Origin: Moorena sp. SIO3H5
GTDB lineage: Bacteria > Cyanobacteriota > Cyanobacteriia > Cyanobacteriales > Coleofasciculaceae
Direction: 5' to 3'
Assembly (NCBI RefSeq): GCF_010692395.1
Contig: NZ_JAAHHS010000001.1
Span: 1 to 64,000, forward strand
DNA: 64,000 nt
Below the pieces are notes generated by a model. That model had not been told where the DNA came from and did not search any database. It saw only the letters and a list, made by a program, of their open reading frames with translations. A program made the translations under genes and the position numbers. Within the stretch, counting starts at the first letter, position 1. Each line of letters begins with the position of its first letter. This document shows positions 40,300-50,100 of this stretch, piece after piece.

Positions 40300-40806
40300 A
40301 TGGAGCAAATACACTCAGAAATTGACGCAATTCGCCAGAGCATTGCCGCACTGCGTGCTGAACGTGATACCCTAACCCGCCAGGAAATTATCTTAGAAGA
40401 CCAGTCTCCAGAAGCGATCGCTCAAGCCTACCGTCGTCAAGCTAGTGAAAACGCCCAACGGTCGGTAGAGATACTAGGAATCGATAATGCGATCGCAGCC
40501 TTAGAAGCCCAGTTGCAACAAAAACAGCAGCAGCTACAGCCAGCACTTACTATCAGTGAACCCCTAACCCTAGAAAACCAAATAGAACAAGCCACACAAC
40601 AAGCTTATGACCACGCTGAACGGATTAATGAACTGGCAGCGGAACTAGCAGAAGAACTCAAAGCCCTAAAAGCGATCGCTCATGACCTGAGTCCCATTTA
40701 TTGGAAGTTGTATCATCGACCCTTTGTTACTGGATTCAGAAGTACCTCAGTTCCCTATCTTCGTTCCGATCATGATGTTTTAAGGATTACGAAACTAGTC
40801 ATTTAA
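40300..40806 (+). CDS. Hypothetical coiled-coil protein
   Basis: 168-aa ORF rich in Glu/Gln/Ala heptads. Confidence 0.6.
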   Translation: MEQIHSEIDAIRQSIAALRAERDTLTRQEIILEDQSPEAIAQAYRRQASENAQRSVEILGIDNAIAALEAQLQQKQQQLQPALTISEPLTLENQIEQATQQAYDHAERINELAAELAEELKALKAIAHDLSPIYWKLYHRPFVTGFRSTSVPYLRSDHDVLRITKLVI

Positions 40807-40833
40807 ATCTAGTCATTAAAATTAGTAATTAAA

Positions 40834-40861
40834 ACGGATAACCTAATCTTAGGTTATCCGT
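40834..40861. terminator. Bidirectional intrinsic terminator between convergent genes
   Basis: ACGGATAACCTA-atct-TAGGTTATCCGT, 12-bp perfect stem flanked by A and T runs. Confidence 0.8.
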
Positions 40862-40903
40862 TTATCCGTGTTTAAACATCCAGATTTATTTTATCTTTTA
40901 CCA

Positions 40904-41272
40904 TTAACCACCACTAACTTTCGCTTTGTAGCCCAGTTTAATCATAATTTGTACTAGTTTATCAGTATGATTACCTTGAATTTCAATAGTATTATCTTTA
41001 ACTGTACCACCACTACCACATTGGCCTTTCAGCTGTTTAAGTAACTTGGTTAAGGTTTCTGGTGATGATTGAAATCCACTAATTACTGTAACGGTTTTTC
41101 CCTTACGTCCTTTGCGTGATGCCTGTACCCGCAAATCTTGCTGATTTGGGGGAAGTTCCTGAATCGCTCGTTCAACTGCAGCGTCATTGCTAGTGCCAAA
41201 TTCCTGGTAGGCAATTCGATTGCCAGGGGTTTTGGAGTCAGAAGCATTGCGTTTTGATTTTGATGAAGCCAT
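40904..41272 (-). CDS. SUI1/YciH family translation initiation factor
   Basis: QDLRVQASRKGRKGKTVTVISGFQSSPETLTKLLKQLKGQCGSGGTVKDNTIEIQGNHTDKLVQIMIKLGYKAKVSGG. Confidence 0.95.
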   Translation of the reverse strand: MASSKSKRNASDSKTPGNRIAYQEFGTSNDAAVERAIQELPPNQQDLRVQASRKGRKGKTVTVISGFQSSPETLTKLLKQLKGQCGSGGTVKDNTIEIQGNHTDKLVQIMIKLGYKAKVSGG

Positions 41273-41374
41273 TGCTTTAATTTAGTATCAATCTATTTAT
41301 AATTCCGGTGAATCACTTACCAAATAGTGGCTGGATTTTTTGGTCAGGGTAATCGGTAATCATAAACTAGCAAT

Positions 41375-41430
41375 TACCAACTACCCATTACCCATTACCC
41401 ATTACTAATTACCCATTACCCATTATCCTA
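41375..41430. repeat. Heptamer tandem repeat (cccatta)n
   Basis: cccattacccattacccattactaattacccattacccattatcc. Confidence 0.85.
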
Positions 41431-41518
41431 TCCCAGAAAGGAACGGTTCTGGATGTCCATGTTCAGGAATACAATCGATTTCGATCTGGAATGTCCCTTC
41501 AAATCCAGTGTCTTGCAC
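41423..41518 (-). pseudogene. 3' end of an unidentified minus-strand gene, truncated at the 127-bp repeat
   Basis: Reads VQDTGFEGTFQIEIDCIPEHGHPEPFLSGIG-stop and breaks exactly where the repeat begins. Confidence 0.4.
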
Positions 41519-41645
41519 CACGAAGAAGCAGTCCAGGACATTATTGAAGTGGAGGAAGAAGGGGAAATGGAACCCGATCCCCACATTTGGCATGACGTTG
41601 AAAACGGCATCCGCATGGTAGAGGAAATCGAGCAAACCCTGATTA
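41519..41645 (+). repeat. 127-bp direct repeat, left copy (part of split mntC/znuA-like gene)
   Basis: Identical base for base to 54913..55039; first mismatches at 41518/54912 and 41646/55040. Confidence 0.98.
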
Positions 41646-42121
41646 AAATCGACCCCGACAATGCCGATAGCTACACCAGCAATGCTGATGCTCTCACCAG
41701 TAAGTTGGAGCGGTTGGACACCTGGATTCCCAAACAAATTGCCACCATTCCACAGAATAAGCGCCGTCTGATAACTACCCACGATGCCATGAGCTATTAC
41801 GCCAGAGCCTATGGCCTGACGGTGGAAGATACCCTGTTGGGAGTCTCAACGGAGCAACAACCCACAGCAGCCAAGGTTAAATCCCTATCCGAGAGGATTC
41901 AGGCGATCGGTGTTCCAATCTTGTTTGCGGAGCTGACCGCCAACGACAAGGTGCTGCGAACCGTGGCAAATGAGGCGGGCGTCAATATTTCAGAGGATGT
42001 GCTGATTGCCGACGGCATCGGGGAAAAGGGCACTCCCGCAGGCAGCTATCAGGGCATGCTGGTTTACAACACCTGCACCATTGTGACCGGCTTGGGGGGC
42101 ACCTGTTCCGAGTTTAAGTAA
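41519..42121 (+). pseudogene. mntC: 3' part of a metal ABC transporter substrate-binding protein gene (MntC/ZnuA family)
   Basis: DPHIWHDVENGIRMVEEIEQTL...RRLITTHDAMSYYARAYGLTVEDTLLGVSTEQQPTAAKVKSL...ILFAELTANDKVLRTVANEAGV; lacks signal peptide and N-lobe. Confidence 0.9.
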
Positions 42122-42200
42122 GCCCGATGCTTCAGCGGCCTTGCGGCCCATAACTCCTTAGAGTCAGCCCAGAAATGATATTAGACTTCTTGCAGAAGTC

Positions 42201-42229
42201 GGGAACAGGGAACAGGGAACAGGGAACAG
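42201..42229. repeat. Short heptamer tandem repeat (gggaaca)x4
   Basis: gggaacagggaacagggaacagggaaca. Confidence 0.9.
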
Positions 42230-42321
42230 TGGAGAATAATTGACGCAAACACTATCAGAAAAATACTTTTGCAAGAGGTCTATTACTTTGTTCTCCTTAA
42301 ATAAGAAAAGTAGAATTAAAT

Positions 42322-42807
42322 TTACAATTGTGTTGGGTTGGGAGCATCACCATACACTGTTTTCGGGTCAAAGGTTTTCTCCGTTTCGGTAAATATTAAC
42401 TGAATTGGTTCCTGGGAATCAATAGCACTTTTTCCCGTAGGAATACGGCGATAAAAACAAGAACGATAACCCACGTGACAACTAGCTCCCGAACCAGCTA
42501 CTTTAACCTGCATCCACAGACAATCTTGGTCGTCATCAATAGCTAGCTGCTGTACTTTTTGCACCAGTCCACTAGATTGACCTTTATGCCATAGTTGCTG
42601 ACGACTGCGACTGTAATAGTGAGCTTCACCAGTTTCAATAGTTTTAACTAACGCCTCTTCGTTCATATAGGCGTGCATCAGCACTTCACCCGTGTTGACA
42701 TCTGTGGTAACTACTGGAATCAAACCATTGGCATCAAATTTGGGGGCAAGTGACAAACCTTCTTCTACTTGTTCTACGGAAGTGCGGGCGGTAAATAGGG
42801 CATTCAT
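42322..42807 (-). CDS. hisI: Phosphoribosyl-AMP cyclohydrolase
   Basis: [57 protein letters not shown]...[13 protein letters not shown]; no HisE domain. Confidence 0.93.
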   Translation of the reverse strand: MNALFTARTSVEQVEEGLSLAPKFDANGLIPVVTTDVNTGEVLMHAYMNEEALVKTIETGEAHYYSRSRQQLWHKGQSSGLVQKVQQLAIDDDQDCLWMQVKVAGSGASCHVGYRSCFYRRIPTGKSAIDSQEPIQLIFTETEKTFDPKTVYGDAPNPTQL

Positions 42808-42849
42808 ATTAGCTAAATTTTGTAATTTTGATAATCATTATTACATATA

Positions 42850-42944
42850 CAGGACTTAGGCACCAGACCACACTATTATAGAGTGCAACAACTATAGCGC
42901 TATAGTTGTTGCACTCTACAGATAGTACCTTTGCATAAGTCCTG
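42850..42944. mobile_element. MITE-like element with 40-bp perfect palindrome
   Basis: Terminal CAGGACTTA...TAAGTCCTG inverted repeats and internal TAGAGTGCAACAACTATAGCGCTATAGTTGTTGCACTCTA palindrome (42879-42918). Confidence 0.75.
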
Positions 42945-42995
42945 GAATTATATCGTTATTATTTGATTAAGTCAATACTCTTTCTCGGTAGATTT

Positions 42996-43058
42996 GTAGG
43001 GTGGGCAAGCCTAGGTCGGAAAATTCTCAATTCTTTCATTAGACCTTGCCCACCCTAC
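42996..43058. repeat. Hairpin-forming inverted repeat GTAGGGTGGGCAAG ... CTTGCCCACCCTAC
   Basis: 14-bp perfect arms at 42996-43009 and 43045-43058. Confidence 0.9.
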
Positions 43059-43981
43059 GCAGCTTGGGAGCGGGAGTTGTTAGTAGGAGAAAGTCGGGAA
43101 AAGCCGGAAAGGGCGTTGTTGGAAAAGACGACTGGACGGAAATTTTTGGCTCAGCAGTTATTGAGCCAAAGTCAGTCGAGACGAGTAGTGATAGGGAGTA
43201 TGTAAAATTAATAGAACAAATGTACTAAAAGAACTCATGACTGCTACTGAAGCCCCGAAAACACTGTAGTTCAAGGGTTTGTAGTTCAAGTGTTCTTACA
43301 AAATTGACCTGCTCCCCAAATATTCGGCGCTTTGTGACATGCTCCCTGAGTTTTTCGTGAGATAAGCAGATGCACAAAATTAATTACATACACATTTTCA
43401 AATATTCCTCAGGGGGTGACAAGCGCTCTTTAAAATCTTACAGGGGTTAGGTTTTAGGGGTTAGGTGAAGCGGGAAGAATGTCCGTGCGGGTATGGATTG
43501 ATTAAAACTATCATTGACGTTGTATGGTAAAAATTGCTTCAATAGAGAGCAATACAAATCACTCCGATGCGCTCATTTTACCCAAAACCTAAAACCATTA
43601 ACCTAACACCTATCTAGGTTTGAGCTTTGTTGTCACCCCGTGAGCAAATACTCAAAGCCTTTCAGGTTAAGGGTGACAGAGATTGGCAGTAGAAAATTAA
43701 TTCTGTGTAGGTGCTTATGAGTTTTTCTATGAGTTTTACTCGGATCACAGATATATAACAGGGCTACTATTAAATTGTTCTCACAAATTGATGGGGAGCA
43801 AGTCTATGTTCCAGAACATCTGAAGACACCATTATGCACCAAGGAAGCTGATTATAGTGGCTTTTTATAGGTGGTCATTTCGTGATTATTCATACCCATT
43901 GCCAAACTGGGATGCTCCCGTCAGAAAGCATCTCAAAAATATCTATGTTTTATCAGAAGGGCAAAACCAATTTCATTTTTT

Positions 43982-45112
43982 ATGGCTTCCAGAACAGCAA
44001 ATACAAAACGAAACTTAATAGATAATGCTGCAACAGAGAACGATCGCTCCGATCTAATCTCTCAGTTTTGGCAGCAATGGCAAGAAAGTCGAGGCCAGCT
44101 TTATCGCTGCTGTCTCAAGATGATGAATTTTAACCGAATGGATGCCGAGGATGCTCTGAGTCAGGCAATGGTAAAAGCTTGGGAAAAGGTGCAAAAGTTC
44201 GGGGAAAAAATTACTAATTTAAAGGCTTGGTTGTATCAGGTAACTCGTAATTTTTGCATCGATATTATCCGCAAACGTTCTTGTGCTGCTGTGGGTATTG
44301 AAAGTATTGAATGGGTGGGTAATACTGAAGAAGTTATTACTACAGGAACGGTTGAATGTCCAGAGTCTGTTCTGGAGAGAGAGGAGAGGTCCGAACGGAT
44401 ACGAGGGGCGATCGCTGAGTTACCGGAAAAGTTGCGGGAGACCTTTATTTTGCATTTTTATCGGGAGCTTTCCCATCAAGAAATTGCCGATCGGCAAGGG
44501 ATATCTTATGATAATGTCTGCAAGCGGATATCTTTGGCACGGAAACGGCTTAAAGAGAGGTTGAGTGCCTATTTTCGAGGAACTGATGGGGAAGTCAGGG
44601 AAACAAGGGAGATTAAGAAAGAAGGGGAAACACCTGAGTTTGTGGAGGGTTCTGTTGAACTAACAGAACTCGCGAACCAGACTGTTGAAGAAACAGGGAT
44701 AGTATCAGCAAAAGAGTATTTTGAGGAAGTAAAGGCAGAAATACCTGAATTTGTAGATAGTTCTATAGAGTCAAGGGAACTTGTGAGTCAGACTGTTACT
44801 AAAGTTGCTAATCACTGTAGGGAGTTATTAAGATATGGTTACGTCTGGCGATGGCCTTTGATGTGGCGCAGCGAAATATTTAGGCTGCCTGTTTTATTGC
44901 TGAGTTGGATACAGAATCATACTACATCTGGGTTCATAAATCCTTTTATTGAAAACATAAAATTATCGTCTATTGCCCATTGCCCATCAAAGTATATTGG
45001 GGGAATTTGGGACCGGACATTGGCCGATACGGGAGGGGCGATCGCTATTTTTTTTAGACAATTTATTTTTTTTGGAAAAAACAGTCAGAAAATCATACCG
45101 AGTAACGTCTAG
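43982..45112 (+). CDS. Sigma-70 family (ECF-like) RNA polymerase sigma factor with long C-terminal extension
   Basis: DAEDALSQAMVKAWEKV...LKAWLYQVTRNFCIDIIRKR (region 2) and IAELPEKLRETFILHFYRELSHQEIADRQGISYDNVCKRISLARKRLKERL (region 4), then about 170 extra residues. Confidence 0.92.
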   Translation: MASRTANTKRNLIDNAATENDRSDLISQFWQQWQESRGQLYRCCLKMMNFNRMDAEDALSQAMVKAWEKVQKFGEKITNLKAWLYQVTRNFCIDIIRKRSCAAVGIESIEWVGNTEEVITTGTVECPESVLEREERSERIRGAIAELPEKLRETFILHFYRELSHQEIADRQGISYDNVCKRISLARKRLKERLSAYFRGTDGEVRETREIKKEGETPEFVEGSVELTELANQTVEETGIVSAKEYFEEVKAEIPEFVDSSIESRELVSQTVTKVANHCRELLRYGYVWRWPLMWRSEIFRLPVLLLSWIQNHTTSGFINPFIENIKLSSIAHCPSKYIGGIWDRTLADTGGAIAIFFRQFIFFGKNSQKIIPSNV

Positions 45113-45252
45113 TATTTAGAAAGCAAAAAAACAGTGGCCACCTAAAGTCTAGCAAAAAAACCATTGTAATCTATGGGTGTATGAGGACTTTTTTTGCCTT
45201 CAACTGATACTGCTTTTGACCCAGATATACTAAAGGCGAATCCCTTTCTTGA

Positions 45253-47025
45253 ATGGAACTCGGTGTTAGTCTTTTATCACTATTGCTAAGGAAAGTTATG
45301 ACCAACGATACTCGCAACTCTCTCACCGACTTCGATATGTGCCTTGCTCTGACTCAGCAAGCAATCAACAGCCAAATGGAAGTAGCATGGGATATTTGGA
45401 TTGCTAACTCTGATTTTTTCGATAAATTTACTAGAATGGAAAAGAAAAAGTTTGCTTCCTTGTACATCCCTGACACGGAATCTGAAGGATCTGGCATGAA
45501 GTTCGAACTCGACCCAATAAAGCTGAATTTGAATGTAACGGGCACAAAACTCGCACAGGTTGAAGTTACACTACCAATAAAATCGATCACTGTTTACGAA
45601 GAAAAAGACTTGACTCGTAAAGAGAGACGTGACATGGAAAAAGCAGTGGAAAATTGTATGAGGGAAAAACAAGAAAATCTTGATGATGAAGATGTTTTTA
45701 ATAAATATGCTCAACAATATAAGAAAGACAATCGTGATCAATATTTCAATGAATTCTATTTAACTCCTTTCACTATTTCATTTCTGTCAACAATAGACCA
45801 AAAGAAACCTTCTTCCGAATCACTTAAAAAGATGAGCTTTGAAGACCTAGATGCAGTTAAAAAATATAAAGGAGAAGTCAATAAAGCTAGTAAATATGAA
45901 TTTCCTGATTCTGTTTTCTCCATCGAATATTTATGTATGAAGTTTACAGATGTTGATCTGGTTTCCAATGTATCAAATGATATTCCTCAAGATATTCCAG
46001 ACAAACATTCATTGAAAATAAGGGATTCCATAAGTAAGTTATTCAACAAAAATAAGACTGATTTTGTGTTTGGAAAAGTTGTATTTTGCCAAACACAAGA
46101 ATATGTTCCAACTTTTGGGCTAACTGATTTTTCGTTTCATGTCAAAGGAAATGATGATTACAAAAAAGCCAGTACTCTTAGTTATTTGGGTGTGTTTGGG
46201 GAACAAGAGCTTCCGAAGAAAAAAAAATTAGATGAAGCTCGCAACAAGCTTGCAGATAATTGGATTGATTCCAAAAAAATAACTGGTGTAGACTCTTCTG
46301 TGTCTGGACTAATGGCTATTAGTAAATTCGTATTTTTTGAAAAGCATATTCTACCCGGATGTACCAAAGAGTTGAAGGTACAACCTATAAAAGAAGAGAA
46401 GGGCTGGAAATATGAACTTATACCTTATGAAGATTGCAAATCTAGAAATGATATAGTTAACGCTAAATATTTAATTAAAGTTACTGCCTGGTTGAAAATT
46501 AAACCTAAGCCTCAAACAAATGAGATTGAAATCGAAGGAAAAATTGAGACTACGGCCAATTATGATTCATGGGTTATTGGGCTTAAATCACTTGGTAGAG
46601 AATCTTGGATTAGGCTTGCTGGATTTCAAACTTTTAATGCTACTATTAGATTGAAGGATTCTGGTGGAACTGAAAAATTTCAAATTAATACGGAAACTTC
46701 AAAAGATATTAAATTTAGCGAAGTTACTGTAGAAAAAGAAGAAGTCCAAGGGTTGGCAAAATTAACTAAAAATAAGGATAGTTTTGCTTCAGAAGCGTTT
46801 AAAATTCTTATGGCTCAAAAAACAGCCAATGAAACTATTGCTGATTTACAGAAAAAAAATCGAGAAATGATGAAGACAGCTATTAAAAATAACTTAAAAA
46901 CAATCGACATGAGTCTAGCCGAGAAATCATTTATCCCGCCAGGTCGTGGAGTATTTACTTTCCAAACACCAAGCTTCTCATATGCTGGTGATTTGCTCTT
47001 TGATGTGATTTATAAAACGCCTTAA
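45253..47025 (+). CDS. Large hypothetical protein (590 aa), family not recognised
   Basis: Long ORF with coherent coding composition; likely start MTNDTRNSLTDFDMCLALTQQAIN at 45298. Confidence 0.85.
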   Translation: MELGVSLLSLLLRKVMTNDTRNSLTDFDMCLALTQQAINSQMEVAWDIWIANSDFFDKFTRMEKKKFASLYIPDTESEGSGMKFELDPIKLNLNVTGTKLAQVEVTLPIKSITVYEEKDLTRKERRDMEKAVENCMREKQENLDDEDVFNKYAQQYKKDNRDQYFNEFYLTPFTISFLSTIDQKKPSSESLKKMSFEDLDAVKKYKGEVNKASKYEFPDSVFSIEYLCMKFTDVDLVSNVSNDIPQDIPDKHSLKIRDSISKLFNKNKTDFVFGKVVFCQTQEYVPTFGLTDFSFHVKGNDDYKKASTLSYLGVFGEQELPKKKKLDEARNKLADNWIDSKKITGVDSSVSGLMAISKFVFFEKHILPGCTKELKVQPIKEEKGWKYELIPYEDCKSRNDIVNAKYLIKVTAWLKIKPKPQTNEIEIEGKIETTANYDSWVIGLKSLGRESWIRLAGFQTFNATIRLKDSGGTEKFQINTETSKDIKFSEVTVEKEEVQGLAKLTKNKDSFASEAFKILMAQKTANETIADLQKKNREMMKTAIKNNLKTIDMSLAEKSFIPPGRGVFTFQTPSFSYAGDLLFDVIYKTP

Positions 47026-47102
47026 GCTTCAAAAGTAAGCCATCACAATTTAATTTTCATGGAATTTTCCTACATACAAGTAATTAAAAACTATTCACTA
47101 GG

Positions 47103-50100
47103 GTGAACATAATGCAAAATCATAGTCCTAAACTTGTCAATCCTAACGTAATCAGTTTTTCCACCAAGGATACAACTGACAAAAAAGCTCGGTTTACAGT
47201 TGGTACAGATATCATTGACTATATGGAATCTTCCCGCACATTTGGTCGGGAAGACCTAGCAGATCCTAATGCTCATGGACGTTTTCAACGTCGTATGGTT
47301 GCTATTCCCGACAAAAAAGGGAACGTTGTAACACCAATGGTGTTAACTATTAGCAATCAAAACCAACTTTATCTCGTGCGTAAGGATGATGAATCCAAGA
47401 GTGGGGATGGTTGGAAGCTAATCGATCTGAGCCAAGCATTTAAGGGGATTGATGGTAAACCGCTGCCAGTCCATGCTCATAGTGCTGCTTGGACAGAGGA
47501 CGATAAGATTACTATTGCTGTCGCAGTAGATGATGACTCTTCCGATGGTAGCCGAGTTTTTGTTGCCTATGATCTGAGTAGTTGTGAAAGCGATTGGGAA
47601 AATATTGAATGGAAAGACTGTGGTACTCGACAAGGTACTCTAAAAGGTGTTCGAGTAGTAGGAATTCGGGTGTTAGATGAAGGAGATGGTGTTTGGACAG
47701 TTGTTTTGGCTGGAGATAGCGGTTCAGATGAGGTTTTTTACTTGCTTCGTAGTAATAATATTGAACAGCAATTTGATCTTGCTCTAATTTTTAATACAGC
47801 ACTCACTCTCAAAGAAATCTTAGACTTTGAAGTGGCAGTTTTACCTTTATTGGGTTGTGGTATTGCTGTATTGGGTAACCATAACGGAACAATAGACTTG
47901 TCTTTCCGTCTCTTCCCAAGATATAAAGATGGTCGTTTTGATTCTAGTCCCCCTGTCCAACCTCTTCCTTGTCCAGATGGAGCAAATGTATTAGAAACAG
48001 GACTAACTAAAAAAGTTGCAGATATTCGGAGATTGGGACCGATTTATGGCAGCGATATTTATGTTGGCGGTCAAGGTGTTCACCAGATTAAAGCTCGTGA
48101 CATTTATCAAGTAAAAGCTAGTAAAAAAGGAGAAATTGTTACTACCGTAGTAACACCACCAGATCTTGCCCCTAATGTCCGGGATTTGATTGTGGGGGAT
48201 GCACCTGATGGTAGTGCTTCTGTTTGGTCTTTGTTACAAAATGGCGATCTGAATGTTGTTAAGAAGGCTGCTGATCAAGACTGGGGGGAACCTTTGCGTT
48301 TGCGCGTAGGGGTGCAAGCGATCGCTCCCGTGCATGGAGACAAACATATGACAACATCTTTGCTTGTGGTGTATGGAAATGGTCAAGCTGGTTTCCTTTG
48401 CCGAGAAGAAAGTCAAGGTATTTGGCAAGAACGACCGCTAACGGTTGCCGATCCAGAAGAAGTTACGCCAATTACTTGCTATGGTACAAATCTACGGGTG
48501 TTGAGTGATAGTAGTCTGCCTAAACCCAATGTCAAGGTTACGGTAACTGCTTCTGTTCTCTCCAGTGTTGTTATCAACGGTAAAGCGGTATTTATCGGGC
48601 CTGAATTGCCGCCCATTAAAACCGAGACAGATTTTAATGGCAGCGTTATGTTGTACGATCGCGTGCGCTCTTTTACTCCAGCCATTTATCGCTTTCAGAT
48701 TGAGGGATTTGATCAATGTATTGATGTTAATCCTGCTAGTGGAGTACACGAACGATTTAAAACTATAAAAGCTGATGAACTGCGAAAGGCGACTATCTCC
48801 ACAAAAGAGGGTGAAGAACCTGAACCTTTACTCCCCGAAAGTTTCCGTACAGGAGCAGACAAAAACAAAGTGGATATGTTGGCAGGCTCTCTTAATCAGA
48901 TGTCTTCCTTAGCCAATTCTGCTAATGGTGTTGTTGCTGGGATTTCCCTAGTAAACTGCGATCAGCCTTTTAGTTCCACGTTACGTACTGATACTGTACC
49001 TGATGATTATCGTTGGGGTATTCAGGCTGATGAGCATGGGGTAAAAACCATCGTCGGTAATGCTATAAATTCGGTTATTAATGCTGTTGAGAATGTTGGC
49101 AAGTTTTTCAAAAATGTAGGTGAAGGGATTGTTGACTTTTTCGAGGGATTAATTAATGGGGTTCGAGAAGATGGGATTAAAGGTGGGATAACTTTTGTCA
49201 TCCACAAAACAAAAGAAGCTGCCAAAAGCGTTTTTAAGTTTGTTTGTAAAATTGGCGATAAAATCAAAAGTTTTGTTCTGAATACTCTGGAACAAGTGGG
49301 TGGTGCAATTAAATGGTTATGGAAGCAGTGTAAAACAGGTCTGGAAAAAGTTTGGAATTTTCTCAAGTTTCTTTTTAATTGGGATGATATCCTGCGCGTT
49401 CGCGATGTATTGGTTCGAGCAACTGATGTGGCGATCGACCGGATTAAAGATTCTATTGAGCCAATGAAGAAAGGTGTAGAAAGCACTTTTGATGAGCTTA
49501 TTGAGACAGTTGAGAACTGGAAATCGCCAGAAAATCGGCGACCAAAAGAGGATGAATCCAGTAGCTTGTCGTCTGTGGTGAAAAAGAATACAGACGATGA
49601 TACGCAAAAGAAAATGGATTTGGTGAATGGCAATAGTGCTATTTCTTGGATTTTTGAGAAATTTCAAAATATCGCCAACGAAGTCATTGAAATCAAGACT
49701 CCAGATCCGGATATAACTCTTCAAAATGCCCTCGCGGAATTTCTTGAAGGTACGTTTAAAACTGCCTGGGATGAACTATCACAGAGCTTTAAGCAGATGG
49801 AAGTTATTTTTTCCAATGCCTTTAAAGACGATTTACCAGATGTTGAAGATATTAGTATTGGCTGGATATTTGGTAAAATCAATTCCCTGATTGAAGAGGT
49901 AGGCTCGGAGGCTCTTGGGACAGCTCTTCGGATAATCAAGGGCGTGATTTTGAAACTTTTCGATCTCATCCAAGACTTAATCAGCTTTGGGCGAAATCTG
50001 ATGTTCGCAGAGATCGGGTTTCCCTTTATCGAAAAACTGCTCAAGTGGATTACAGGTAAATCTGTTAGCACTTCGTTTAAATTGATTGATGCCGTAGCTT

